Shown one piece after another: positions 42,323-53,792 of a DNA stretch of 64,000 nucleotides. Position 1 is the first letter of the stretch. Every line of letters begins with the position of its first letter. The DNA lies in contig JAMAHW010000011.1 of assembly GCA_023627715.1 (NCBI GenBank), positions 248,001-312,000 on the forward strand. The letters are read 5' to 3'. The position numbers and the translations under genes are program-made. This DNA comes from Periconia sp. R9002. Its lineage: Eukaryota; Ascomycota; Dothideomycetes; Pleosporales; Periconiaceae. The notes below the pieces were generated by a model that saw nothing but the letters and a program-made list of their open reading frames with translations, was not told the origin of the DNA and did not search any database.

Positions 42323-43191
42323 GGCCGCAGCCTGGGAAAAGAAATCCAGGCGATAAGGCCGGGTTCTTGCCTTACTGTGTAGTCAAGGATCAATACTCAA
42401 TTTCACTTGTCAAGCAACACTTCAGACGACTGGTATATACCATCAAGCGGATCTGATGAAACACATTGGAATATAACGACGCCTCCCGCTTCTTGCACGC
42501 CAACAAAACAACCAACGGCACGGCACAATCATAAGTAAGACGCTGTATCATTACTACCAGAACATCCGTTTATCGAAGAAGACTCTCCATCCCATTCCAG
42601 ATGCCCAACAACCGAACGCTGCCAGGTTCCGCCATCCCCAAACACTCAGCGTTGATCCATTCCGAAAAACCAAAACTACACCGGGAAACATGGATATCGC
42701 TGCCCCCCACACCGGATTTTACTCTGCGCTGGGTAGGGTAGGGTACTAACCTGGGACCGAAAGAGAGAGATACGGGAGCGAGGGAGGGACGCACTTCTGG
42801 GGGCTAGCATATGTTATGGGGGGGACGTGAGAGGGTGTGTAGATGGATAGATATAGATATAGATTAAGAGGGATGGGCAAGTGGGTGGTGGGCTTGGGTA
42901 GAAATTGAAATTCCAAATGGAAAAAAAAACCCTCCCCCTATAGAACGTATTCTTGTGACTTGTCATACAGGGTCGCCGTGGTTAGGGAAGATGAGGTAAT
43001 TTAACGTGTATGTGTACGGGTATTTTTTTAATGCGTTTTACATCGTCGCCTACCATGTAGAAACTTGATAGATCCAACACCCACCAAACGCTAACCAGGA
43101 ATAATCCCTCCATACCCCTCCACCACCACCGTGCAATCGAGAGAACAACCCTCCCGCGCTCATACATGTACCAAACCCAACCACCAAAGCC
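42323..43191. other. Convergent intergenic region
   Basis: 869 bp between the stop codons of the ataxin-10-like and HBS1 genes. It contains a short GATAGATATAGATATAGAT repeat near 42847-42863 and an A8 run; no gene recognised. Confidence 0.5.
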
Positions 43192-45808
43192 TCAGCCCTC
43201 CAAAAGCCCAGCAGCCATCGTGCTACCCCTCTCCCTAAGCACGATCCTTACCCCGACCTCGAGCGGCAATTCCCTCTGCAACTCCACCACGACCCTCGCC
43301 ACCTCTCCCGGTCTCACAATCCTCGGCTTCTTCTTTAGCACTTCTCCGCTAACCTTGTCCAACGTAGCCGACAACCGCACGATCCTGCCCTCAGCCTGCA
43401 AGCGGCCTCGAAACACATCCACCGAGCTCGGCAGGACGTGCTCGAACGCGAGAATCTTACACGTGAAGCTCTTGATGAGGCGGACGGGGTGGTTGGGGGC
43501 GCACGCGATGTCGCCGAGACGTAGGTGGACAGGGTCGATGTCTTGGAGGTGGAGGGTCGGGATTTGGCCCGCTACGGCCCAATCTACAGGTTCGCCGTCG
43601 AGATCGATGGCTTTGATGGTTGCTTTTTCCGAGGATGGCATGATGAGGATTTGGTCGCCGATCTGGAGGGTTCCGGCGTCGATGCGGCCGGTTATGGAGA
43701 TGGGATTTGTGATTCCGCCGCGGAAAACGTCGCTGATGGTTAGGCGGAGGGGTTTGTCGAGGGGGCGCGGGGATGGGGTGCTGGTGTCGAGGGCGGAGAC
43801 TAGGGTTGGGCCTGTGTACCAGTCTAGGAGAGAGTTGTCGGGGGCTCGATGGGTTACGTTCTCGCCGGTGAGACCTGCGCAGGGGATGAAGGAGATTTGT
43901 TTGGGGGAGAAGCTGGCGCTGGTCAGGAAGGTGGTCATCTGGGAAGAGATTTCGTTGAAGCGGGTTTGGGACCAATTTATGGTATCCATTTTGTTGACGG
44001 CGACGATGAGACGCTGGACACCCATACTGCGGACTAGAAGGGCGTGCTCTTTGGTCTGTCCTTTCAGACCCGACTCGAAGCTGTTGGTGCTGGCGTCGAT
44101 GACGAGGACGGCGAAGTCGGCTTGCGACGCGCCTGCTATCATATTTGGGATAAAGTCTCGGTGTCCTGGAGCGTCCAAGATAGTGAAGCGTGTTTGTTCG
44201 GTCTCGAAATTGTTGGTAGCAATATCTACAGTCACTCCACGGCTGCGTTCTTCACTTGTTTGGTCCATAACCCATGCCAACGCGAATGAAGCTTTTCCTA
44301 TGTTCTCTGCCTCTTTCTTGAGCTTGTCGACCGAGCGCTGGTCAATAACTTTGAGATCGTAAAGCAATCGACCCATCAGAGTACTCTTCCCATGATCAAC
44401 ATGGCCTAAAAGCGTCAGCATGCTACATATAAACCTCTGTAAACCAAATACTGTATTCTTACCAATGACGACAAAGTTCATCATGCGCTTCATCTCACTC
44501 TTTGCAAACTCTTCCACGACATTCAAATTCTTGCTTTTCACCTTCGGCGCTTCCTCCACGTGTAATTTGTCAACCGATTCAGCCAGTTTGTCTCCTGCGG
44601 TTTTCTTAGGGGCAGCTTTCGGTTTTGAGGGTCCTGTTCGCGTCTTAGATGGGTCTTGAAACAAATACAATCAATGACGTCCCGCGCCGCGCTTCTGGGC
44701 TTCTTGAACAATATCGTCGGGGCTAGGACCAGAAAATGGATCCACTTTTTTGAACTTGGCCATACTCGTGTATGGAAGAGCAAACTCAGCGAAAGAGCTC
44801 GGCTGAACGCTTTGTCCGACAGGTTTGGGGTCTTTCTTGCTACAAAGTGTTGTAGCGAACGTGGAGGGCTGAGCACGTAGGTCTGGAAATTCTATTGTCG
44901 GCCTGGTAGTCCCAAGATCTGGTTCTTCGTCCGATTCGACCTGCAGCTGAGGTTTAGGAGACGGAGATCGTTTCCGCTGGTAGCGAATGGCTGGTTTCGG
45001 AGCTTTGTCGCTCGGCGCTAGTGGCACGGGGTGCTCGCTTTTGACAGTGAGACGATCAAGAAGCGCTACAGCTTTGTCTGCACTATTTTCTTCTTCCTCT
45101 GCCTTCGCGGCTTGCTCTTGTTGTTTCTGTTTGCGTTTGGCTGCGAGAGCCGCGAGCTTCGAGCCACCGAGAAGCCCACCCTTCGGCGCGACAGTTTGAG
45201 GTATGATGGTTCCAAGCCGATGGGGAGGTACGTTGCCCCACGGTGTATCCCAAAAAAAGTCATTCGTGTCTTCGGGCGACTGATCGAAGTTGTAGAATAT
45301 TGGAAATTGAACCGGCGGTGGAGTGCTGTAACACGAATCGAGTCCCAGGTTGAGCGCGGCGCGTCCTGTCGTCGAATCTACGAACGATGAAAGCTTACCG
45401 TTGGGAGCGTTCACTCCTGCAGCACCTGCTGCTTGATCGAACCGAGAAACGGGCTTCTGTGACTGCTTTGACTGCGTCGACGCTTTGGGCGCGTACTTGT
45501 CTAGAGGGCGATCAGTAGAGCCCCTCATATCCATGTATGAGATTCCTACTTTTCAAATAAGAGACAGATTTCCCGACATCATAGTAGTAATGCCACAATG
45601 CCTCCTGTATTTGGGTGTCTGTGACTTTGAAACTACCACCCAGAGCTTCTTTGACCTTGATTGTTGCAGCCGCCATCTGTTGTTTGTCTTCTTCGGACAT
45701 CCCATCTTCTTCGACGCCTTCTTCGTAGTACTCTTCCTCCTCGCTGTAAATATCGTCATCGTCGTAATCAATATTCTTTGCGCGGTGGTGGCCTGATTTG
45801 GGAGGCAT
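43192..45808 (-). CDS. HBS1: Hbs1, eRF3/EF-1alpha-like GTPase of no-go and non-stop mRNA decay
   Basis: The HBS1 form joins exons 45808-45550, 44654-44463 and 44405-43192 into 554 aa. Residues 1-86 are the acidic Hbs1 N-terminal domain (EALWHYYYDVGKSVSYLK). The GTPase core has G1 GHVDHGKST (about 151), G3 DAPGHRDF and G4 NKMD, followed by both beta-barrel domains. Hbs1 with Dom34/Pelota splits stalled ribosomes. The joining intron is 895 nt (44655-45549), very long here, because it contains a second coding exon (see the SKI7-like entry). The donor GTAGGA at 45549 serves two acceptors, and both continue in the same phase. The intron at 44406-44462 is ordinary. Confidence 0.85.
44671..45808 (-). 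CDS. Alternative SKI7-like product of the HBS1 locus
   Basis: Exons 45808-45550 and 45500-44671 (49-nt intron) give 362 aa: the Hbs1 N-terminal domain, then about 275 disordered residues, ending at TGA 44673-44671. The second exon has two S-x-F-A motifs (PSTFATTLC and PSSFAEFALPY) and PSPDDIVQEAQ near its end, features I associate with the exosome-binding region of Ski7-type proteins. The TGA lies inside TTGATTG, 17-19 bases before acceptor TTTCAAG of the HBS1 GTPase exon, so it doubles as that exon's branch-site region. A short GTPase-less isoform matches the human HBS1L variant that links exosome and SKI complex. A single long protein would need readthrough or a 24-nt intron, both unlikely. 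Confidence 0.7.
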
Positions 45809-46417
45809 GCTGGCGGCCGACTTGGTCTTTTGGAGGAGGGACAGGTTCCAGAGGAAGATGTCAACAGGAGGAGAATCCTTGTGACCTGCGGCTATATGCT
45901 GTGAAACTTTTAAATGGGCGTCAGGGGACACGATTTGAAATGCACGTCTGTTAACTGGAGTTCGACGGCTCAAGACTAGTGGGGCGAAGTGACGTGGTTG
46001 AGCTTGAGACTGCCCCTCCTTAGCACATACTGCGTACCGGAGTTCTCCCGGCTCTCGCGTTTCTCCATATCAACAAGTACCTTTGTAGCAAGCATTCAAG
46101 TCAACAGAATAGAATAGCAAATAACGAATGGTTTCAATGGCATAGGATTCAACTCCGTGCTGGCTGCTACTCGCGAACGTGGAGACTAGCTTTGGGGGTA
46201 TAGAAAATGATAAGAAACAACACACACAGATACAGAAGGGAAGGATCCCTAGACCTGTACTAGGACATAGAAACTCCATCAGCAAAACATAGACATGTCC
46301 GTCCCGACGCGGTACAAACAGGATGACCCATTTTTGCGTATTCGCAATGGCAAAGGAATGTTGAAAACGGCAACACTCCCCCCATTAACCCCGGTGGGAA
46401 ACTCGCGGCAAAGCAAC
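45809..46417. other. Intergenic, promoter of HBS1
   Basis: 609 bp. It contains a CRE-like TGACGT (GAAGTGACGTGG near 45988) upstream of HBS1 and the 3' flank of the Ala/Pro-rich gene. No RNA gene seen. Confidence 0.5.
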
Positions 46418-47561
46418 CTATTTCTTCTCCACCGGAGTTGCCTCAGCAGCTGGGGCAGCAGGGGCCGGGGCAGCAGCAGGAGCAGCTTCTTTCGCGGCCT
46501 CTACTTTTGGCGGCTCCTCCTTTGCATCGGCGCCAAAATCAGGTTCATCACTCAGAGGACCACTTGTAGCACTCATTCCAGGGGCGGGCTTTGTAGCAGG
46601 AATAGCTGGGGGTTCTTCTTGAGCAGCGGGTATCTCGGTAGGTTTTGCCTCAGCCGGTTTTGGCTCGGTGGCGGTGGTCTTGGATGCTTCGGTAGCAGCG
46701 GGGACGGGGGCAGCAACTCCGGTGGTTGGCTGAGGGGCTAAGGCGAGAAAGTCAGCTAGAGAACCTGCAAGGCAATGCTAGACGCCAAAAGACATGGGAC
46801 AATGAGATGCAAATGATGCGGCATGTCAGTTGCCGCAACTTCCACTTGCTAAAATGTTCCAGAATGTGTTCTAGGGTCAGAGATGCTCATAACATCTAGA
46901 CCATAACCACTCCCACCATCGCGTTCAAACAATATGGTACCTACCTGCAGTCTCCTTATTTGCTTCAGTGGGGGCCGCCGCCTCAGGCTTCTTCTCCTCA
47001 GCTGGGGCAACAGCGGGCGCCGGGACAGCCGGTTCGCTAGCCTTGGTGGTCTCTGGCTTCGCGGGGGTGGGCTCAGTGGCCGGAGCAGGTTTGGCGGGAG
47101 TAGTTTCGGTGGGTTTGGTAGCGGAGGAGGATGCTTCGGTGGTGGCAGTTGGCGCTGCGTCGCCGGTCTTGCTCTTCTTTTCCTTCTTCTTGCTGAAGAT
47201 GTTCTTGAAGACAAGTTTGACCTTGTCGACCGCGTCAGGTGCTGTCGTTGGATGGATCAGTTACATGTAACCATCAAAAAGAACGAGAATGAAAGGAACC
47301 ATGATTCTTCTGCATGAGAATGTTGGCTTGGATAGAAATCTAACGGTGAATGGGATGGATGAACTGCGTTTGTTTGCGCCGGAGCTCGTGATGGTAGAGA
47401 TGATGAGATCCATGCAAGCTGCTCAGAATATGTCTGCCAAAGCATCGTGTTGCAGATCTGATTCGCGTGCAAAGAGATGATAGGGGGTCGATGATTGAAC
47501 GAGCACGTAGGAAAAACTGCGATGAATTGATAATGATGAACTACTTACGAACGCCCGGCAT
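46418..47561 (-). CDS. Ala/Pro/Glu-rich low-complexity protein
   Basis: Three exons, 47561-47549, 47241-46945 and 46737-46418, give 209 aa. Exon 1 encodes only MPGV plus one base. The introns are unusually long for this genome (307 and 207 nt) but have good signals (GTAAGT...ACGACAG and GTAGGT...CGCCTTAG). After a short amphipathic basic start (DKVKLVFKNIFSKKKEKKSK), the protein is almost only Ala, Pro, Thr, Glu and Lys (for example AAPAAAPAPAAPAAEATPVE), ending VEKK. It is intrinsically disordered, and the function is unknown. The long introns were checked for snoRNA boxes; none was convincing. Confidence 0.65.
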
Positions 47562-48181
47562 ATTTCCAGCAGCTGTCTTTTTGGTTTTCCAGAGCCTGGA
47601 GGATGAGAGAAAAAAGGCGAAGGGACTGAATCTACAGTAGAGAAGCAAGCTGATGGCTGGAGAGGGACGGTTCCTTGGATAAAATAGGGCAGCAGGGAGG
47701 GAGTGTGTGAGAAGATAGGTATGGAGGGCACATGTACCTCTTATGCAAGCCTGGGAGCTAGGAAGCTTGTTGCAGCGGCTAGCGTGCGAACTAACCCCAC
47801 ATTGACCATGACGCGAACCAAAAATAGCGGCCGTGCGTGGCATCCAGATTTGCTACCCCTTGAAAGCCCCCGTGCCCCCTTGAAGACCCTCGGTGCCCGT
47901 GCCCTCCACATAACTTTGTGTTTCAGAGTCCGGGTTGCGCTTCGTCTTCGCTCGCTCAGGGCTGGAGACTGGCTGCCAGGCTCGTCGTACTTCCAACACA
48001 GCCTTTGCCGTACCATGTGAGAGGAGGGAAGACCGGCGTAGCACATTGGGTGCTGCATGATGGATCTGCTGCATGCATTCACTCCGCGACATTGAACCCG
48101 CTCCCTGACTCCCCATGCATGTGCTTCGCCTCATGACCACCATTCACCCATAATTTCCGCTAGTAGCTACTCTATCGTCAT
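47562..48181. other. Intergenic, promoter of the Ala/Pro-rich gene
   Basis: 620 bp upstream of the minus-strand start. C/T-rich on the coding side; no gene or RNA recognised. Confidence 0.5.
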
Positions 48182-49735
48182 TCATCGCCGAAGGCCTGAT
48201 TCGTCACTCTCATTTAATGGTTGTTTGCCCGCCCACGGGGCCCGAGTACTGGGCACACCTCGTCCTCCAACGCTGGGCGGCGGAAGCGGAGTCCTCGATG
48301 TCCATGGTGCCTTTGTTGGTTGGTTGGGACCAGATGGGACTGCTGGTGGTGCACGCGATGACGCCCACGGTGCTGCGGTACCACTCATTGGCGGGAGACC
48401 ACCTCTGCTGCCGGTTGCAACGTTCGCCTCTGCCATTGGGTCCCGTAGAGGTGGTTGCGGCTTCGCTCTCGTGCTTGGGTGGGAACTGGGCTGGCTGGAG
48501 GTGTGCACACTCGCTTCGATTTGTTTGGCGGCGGGGTCCCTTTCCCAAGCAAACAGCGAGCCGAATGGAAAATGTTGGACGACGGGGAATTTGGACAAGA
48601 CTTCAGCATTGTACATTTTCAACATTCCCTAGTTGGTCTGTTAGTCAACCTAGAACACGCGTTCGAATGGAGATGGCGGCGCTTGCCTTGTTAATCTTAG
48701 CCCACCCTGCCTTGACCCCCGATATATCAAACAGAATGGGGCTGTGCTCCCAAAACGGACCCTTTTTGACGTCGTAGATGAAACCAATGGCACTGAAGTA
48801 CATGTTGCGCTTGCGTTCCCTCTCAACGGCGCTCGCTTTCGCAACGTCCGCTGGGTTGGGGGCGTTCGGCAGAGATCCCTCTGTGACCATCTCCGAAGGT
48901 GAGGCTATCGCAGGCGCTAGCTGTGCAGAACCAAAAATGTACGAGACAAACGAATGGTCATCCAGACCCCAGACCCCATGAGTGCCTGCAGGCTCCAGGG
49001 TGTAGGTCAAAATCAAGCGCCGGATGAGTTGGAGATATCTGGAGATGTTAACAGACCGATTCAAGGTGCTGCATTGTCCAGTCTTGTCACATACCGCTCA
49101 ATGACGCCCAGTACAATGGCTCGCTCGGAGCTACCATCTTCTGAATCTGGAAATGCCCCCAATTTCCACAATCCTCCCAGGAATGCGAGGAAGCTCAGCT
49201 CGTGTCCTGTTCCGTAATCCAGTCGCTGCGCGCTGCCAAAGCTACCCATCAAGTACGCCTGCAGTTCGGCACTTGGCGTGACCTCGGAGTTGGGGTTGTT
49301 GGAGAGGATTTCTTTGGGCAAATACCGGCTCAAAAGATCCGGCACCACTTTTTCAACCTCGGCATGCCATTTGCGAAAACTAATGTTCCCAAATCGACGT
49401 GGGCCAGGATCGGGGGGAGTGCGATCAATGATGGCATCAAGGTCCGCTAAGAGTTGCGCAAGATTCTGAACAATGGTGGGGAAAACCACGTCGTGATCTT
49501 CGAGCGTCCACTCTTTTATGGTTTCTGACTTGAGCTCCTGGTTCACGATTTTCCGGGGAAACATGGATGCATTTAGTTGGAACAGGAACGTCATGATGTC
49601 GGTATAGGCTTTGCTGGCGAGGAAGAAAGACACATCAGTGCCATCGTGGATGCACTTGACGGGGATCTTGAATTCATGGCCTGCATTGCGGTCGAGCACT
49701 TGTAGAGTACGGAAGGATGCACCAGAGGAAGTCAT
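48182..49735 (-). CDS. PP2A phosphatase activator / prolyl isomerase PTPA (Rrd-type)
   Basis: Three exons, 49735-49095, 49038-48687 and 48628-48182, encode 479 aa. The PTPA fold is complete to about residue 370, with the signature [18 protein letters not shown] (about 178-195), [20 protein letters not shown] and [17 protein letters not shown]. The C-terminal 110 residues are a Pro/Ser-rich tail ([15 protein letters not shown]), an extension found in Rrd1-like fungal members. The protein activates PP2A-type catalytic subunits in an ATP-dependent step. Intron 1 is normal (GTATGT). Intron 2 has a GC-AG boundary (AAG|GCAAGC at 48686), with GACTAAC as branch site. It is divergent from the next gene, 246 bp apart. 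Confidence 0.93.
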
Positions 49736-49981
49736 GTTGAGGTGGAGGGGTTGGAAAAAAGTACTAGGTATGCGGTCATAGTGGTATCGGCTCGCGGGAT
49801 GGCCCTTCAAAGAGGGGTCCCGTGACTACGCGATGAGTCTAGTGACGGGTGGCAGACAGCGCGCCAAAATAGAAACGGCGCCAGCCTCCCCATTTCCCGC
49901 CCAAACCCCACGTTATGCAACAATTAGCACAGATCTGCTAACGTCCACTACCCCGTTGACGCAGAACCTTCATGTGGGGTA

Positions 49982-52448
49982 ATGGCGCGAAAGAAGAAAG
50001 GTAATATTGTCTACATCTACATCTGTTCGGCGCGCCTCCCATAGCCAGTACCTATGGCTCCTTCCGCTTGGGATGGAAAGCTTGAGTGCTGCTTCCACTT
50101 ACGCAAGCATCCTCGTACTGACATCGATATACAGCCGCACCCGTAGTTGACCCGCCCGGACGAAGAGATGAGGATTCGGACGACGCAGCAGAGAAACAGC
50201 TTTTCGAAGAATTCGAGGCATCTTCGGCCCGGAAACCCCAACCTCAACCCGATCCCTCTGCTGTACGCAGCGCGAATCTCTTGAACGATGCTCGACGTTC
50301 TACAGCACCCGCCCAGAAGAAGGCCGGCGATGGAAAATTACGCCGCCCCACCTTCATGCGCGCAGATCTAGCAAAACTCTCTCGCCAGGAAAATGCACGA
50401 ATCCACGATATCTATGACGTTCCCCCCGGTTCGCCCGAGAAGGACACACAAGACTCCCCGTTCAAATTGCCGACAATCGTGAACAAGACTACTCTCAAGA
50501 GGGTGAAAAAAGGCAAACAAACCGCACAGGTGAAAGAAAAAGAAACTGCGGTCCCCAAGCAGCCAGTACCTCGGAAGGATAAATCGACAGAGGCCAAAGT
50601 TGCAGCACTGCTCCCAGATGTGCATATAGTGATCCCCTCGTCTCTTCCAGATCCTCTTGCAGCACCATCCTCACCTCCACCCACACTTCCTACCTTGGAA
50701 AGTACTACCCAAAAGTCTACATTACCCCTGCGGAAGTCGAAACGAAAACAAGATGCCCAGGCATCTAACGAGCGGTCGGCAAAGTCACCTCGACGAGACG
50801 TTGAAGTACCTACACGCACGAGAAAATCTCACCCCAAAGTCGTTATTAAAGTTCCAAGTTCACGGAATTCTACTCCATTGACCGAGACATCCCAGGCTAA
50901 ACCGGCGCCGGAGAAAATAGCGAGAGAAGGTGGAGATGGTGCAAGTGGACGTTCTGCTGTGCAAGAACCGACAACGCAGACGCTAGCTAAAACCAAACCC
51001 TTGGGCATGTCTTCTACTCAGGATCATACTGTCCGACAGCGTGGAAGACCGCCAGAGAGTGGACGGCCTGTGTCGACGAACGGTAACAAAGAAGTTCCTT
51101 TGGCTGGCAACAATATGTCCAAAAAGAAAGATGCTCAAAAACAGAACGGCGATATTGCGGAAACGCCCCTTGTGCCGATTCAACTGGAGGAAGAAGAGCA
51201 GGGATCCAACCATAGTGTTTCAGAAGAAGATCAGCAATCCGATCGTGATCTTTCGCAAAAAGAATCGGAGCGCAATGATGATGACCCAGAAGAAAGCGCG
51301 GTAGAGAGTAATGATGATGATCTAGATCCTCTTGGTCGGGTGTTCAAATTTCTGGACCGTGAACCGCGGCCTGGTAATTGCGTAACTGAAGACGGCATTG
51401 ACATTGCTCGGTTTTGTCAGGCAGCTCAAGATTTTAACAGCAATACGGACTTGACTGCGGACGATATGTTTCTCTCGGCGAATGAGCTGAATACCAAACT
51501 CACGACATGTGGAGCGGAGAAGAGTACAGAAGAGCGCAAAGCTATCAAGATCGAAGCTTACGCATACCTATTTCGAGATCTGGCAAGGTATCTAGAGGTG
51601 TTGTATGATTGGCTTCAAAACAGGGAAGATTCAGTCGAAGAGTCTATCTCCTCCATGAGAATCATTACCCTTGTTGTCGGTGCTATCTTAACTTTCAAAG
51701 ACATGTTGGCGCATTGGAAAATACCCATTTCAGACCACGACAAAGGTGGTAGACTTGTCAAAGACGTTGACATCAAATTGATTGCTCCTTTGCGAAAAGT
51801 ACAAAAAGAATACGACCTTGCCCTGGATTGGCTAGAGGAGAAAGCCAACAAAAGACGCATCCGCGAGAAACATCGTCAGAAAATGCGAGAGAAGGAGCAA
51901 GAGATAGCTCAAAAACAAAAGGAGGTTGCTATATACCAACAAAAGTGGAGACACTGGCAAGATTTGCATACGTGTCGCCTTAAAATCGAGTGCGACCCAA
52001 CTCTTCGTCGCCGTCTCTTTATCGACCAGTCTTTGTTCGATGCACTACTCAAGCAATCCGAAGAACGAGATGCAAATGGTCAGAAGTTTGAACGTCTGCC
52101 CGTTTTTAGGGAAAGAGACTCACCTCCCGCTCGACGTGGGTCGCCGGTGGTTGATATATCTTGGCCTGAGGAGCACGTCGAAGCTCTCATCGATGGCCTG
52201 AAGGAACTCTGTGGTAAGTACTGATCTGTCTTGCGGGCAAATCAATGAAAAACTAATTTTTTCTAGGTCCAGATGTGTTCAAGGACATTTTCAGCGCATA
52301 TTGCTTCCCTGGTGGTGAATTACAACAGTATACAGTTCCTGAGATAACGGCACAAGCAGCCTGGCTACGCTCCGAGTTATCAGAGAGATTCCGCCAGAAC
52401 GATTGGGAAATCCCTTCCTGGATCAAACAGATACCGGTTTTACCTTGA
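49982..52448 (+). CDS. Unknown nuclear-type protein with a Trp-rich helical C-terminus
   Basis: Three exons, 49982-50000, 50135-52213 and 52267-52448, encode 759 aa. Exon 1 is only 19 nt (MARKKK plus one base) before a 134-nt intron. The N-terminal half is basic and disordered with SP/TP-rich stretches, and it includes a conserved-looking core RRPTFMRADLAKLSRQENAR and YDVPPGSPEKD. Residues about 300-365 are acidic, and 530-600 a charged coiled coil (KRRIREKHRQKMREKEQEIA). The last 85 residues (SWPEEHVEALIDGLKELCG, then WLRSELSERFRQ, EIPSWIKQ) resemble a SANT/Myb-like helical domain, but this is only pattern likeness. Basic composition suggests a chromatin or DNA-associated role. Confidence 0.75.
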
Positions 52449-53093
52449 TTGCAATCGTTTGTTGTGCAGATGTTTGTTGTTGTATATCCTAGCGCCTTTC
52501 TCTGTTTCTTCAAGATCGATATGTGGCTAGATCCCGGCATTCGCATGATTTGCCTACGATTTATCGTTTGATTTTCATCCCGCATCATGCGAAGTGTTTT
52601 CTGCACATAGCTTATCTTTCAACATAATGAAGGTGTACCTGTGTCTGGAACTATGGTATAATCAATACGTCCTTTCTTACTGGTTCCAATCATCAGGTAT
52701 ATCACCTAACTAGTAATAGCTCTTCCCGTATTGGTTCCAGGCCAGGACTATATATCATGACTCGATATTCGATCTCGTCTTTCTATGGCAGTTGGTCGCG
52801 AAAAAAAGGAATATTTGCACAGCATAAGAGCTAAAAGTGTTCGCTTCGCTTCTTCGTTGGGAACTGTCTAGATCAACAGTGGATCAAACTTCTATAAACA
52901 ACAATTCAACCTTCTACGCTATTTAATACAGACCAATTTCCTAAATCACAACCACTTACTTCACCTCCACTTCAACCACAACCAACGCCACGCACAGACC
53001 TGTATCTGCGTCTACATAACTGCCTGCGGAACTCCCACTGCGATCACAATTCAGCACACAACCTTTCTCAATTTCTCTCCAACAACCTCCAGA
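52449..53093. other. Intergenic, no gene
   Basis: 645 bp: 3' flank of the nuclear-type gene and promoter of the SAP gene, the latter CA/CT-rich (CACAACCACTTACTTCACC near 52947). Confidence 0.5.
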
Positions 53094-53792
53094 ATGGCAG
53101 CCGCAAAACGCACAAAGTACACTCGTACCAACGTCGCGGACTTGACAGCACTTGCCTCTGCCCGCGGGCTTCCCACTCACGGCAAAAAAATTGATCTGAT
53201 CGGGCGCCTTGTCAAGCAAGATGAAGAACAAGAGCAAGAAGATAAACGCATCGAAGCAAGGGTCCGAGCTGCCTCCTCACAAGGACAAGGAGACGGCCTC
53301 CGTGTTGGAACTGACATCAACATAAGTACCAACGCACTGCCATCGACTGTCCAAACCCAAGACCGCGTACCGCCGCGATCAAAGAGAATCACCGATACCG
53401 CCCACACTCGACGGACCGTCCGCGCCCTCAGGACCGAACCTGAACATTCCCATTCCGGTACATCATCAAGTACCACGAACTCGGCCAAGCGTTCTACCTC
53501 CCCAAAGCATGACCCTAAACCCTCCAAACGCCGCAATATCGCAAAGGAAACATTTCACAGCGCCAATCCTGCACACACCATCCAGACACGCTATGGCCCC
53601 ATCACTACCACACCCACCGTGGTCCCCGAAAAGCCTCGCAGTAATACCCCGGCTCCTGCGCCTGTATTCAAGCCCAACCAGCACCGTTTCTTGTCGATGT
53701 TGTTCGGCGACGTTGATTCGAAGACTGCGTCGTTCATTGTTATGCTCTCGATTATACTTCCATTGGGTACATGGTTGCTTTGGACGGTGTGA
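53094..53792 (+). CDS. SAP-domain protein with C-terminal membrane anchor
   Basis: A single exon of 232 aa. Residues about 8-45 fit a SAP/HeH-type helix-extended-loop-helix motif (NVADLTALASARGLPTHGKK, then IDLIGRLVKQDEE), normally for DNA or chromatin binding. A basic, Ser/Thr/Pro-rich linker follows (about 50-195). The protein ends with one hydrophobic helix (TASFIVMLSIILPLGTWLLW, about 211-230) with two residues after it: a tail anchor. The combination suggests a protein of the inner nuclear membrane or another organelle membrane that touches nucleic acid. This is inference; no closer family was recognised. Confidence 0.75.
   Translation: MAAAKRTKYTRTNVADLTALASARGLPTHGKKIDLIGRLVKQDEEQEQEDKRIEARVRAASSQGQGDGLRVGTDINISTNALPSTVQTQDRVPPRSKRITDTAHTRRTVRALRTEPEHSHSGTSSSTTNSAKRSTSPKHDPKPSKRRNIAKETFHSANPAHTIQTRYGPITTTPTVVPEKPRSNTPAPAPVFKPNQHRFLSMLFGDVDSKTASFIVMLSIILPLGTWLLWTV

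Noticed and set aside
43166..44362. 398-codon open frame on the + strand
   Set aside because: It lies exactly antisense to the conserved GTPase exon of HBS1. Its Arg/Ser/Pro composition is what the complement of a biased coding exon gives.
44655..44678. 24-nt intron, or programmed TGA readthrough, making one long HBS1 protein
   Set aside because: 24 nt is too short for a spliceosomal intron and the stop context is ordinary. The alternative-acceptor model explains the frame with normal introns.
48210..48777. Plus-strand frames of 135-186 codons opposite the PTPA tail
   Set aside because: Shadows of the Pro/Ser-rich PTPA C-terminus; no start context or family.
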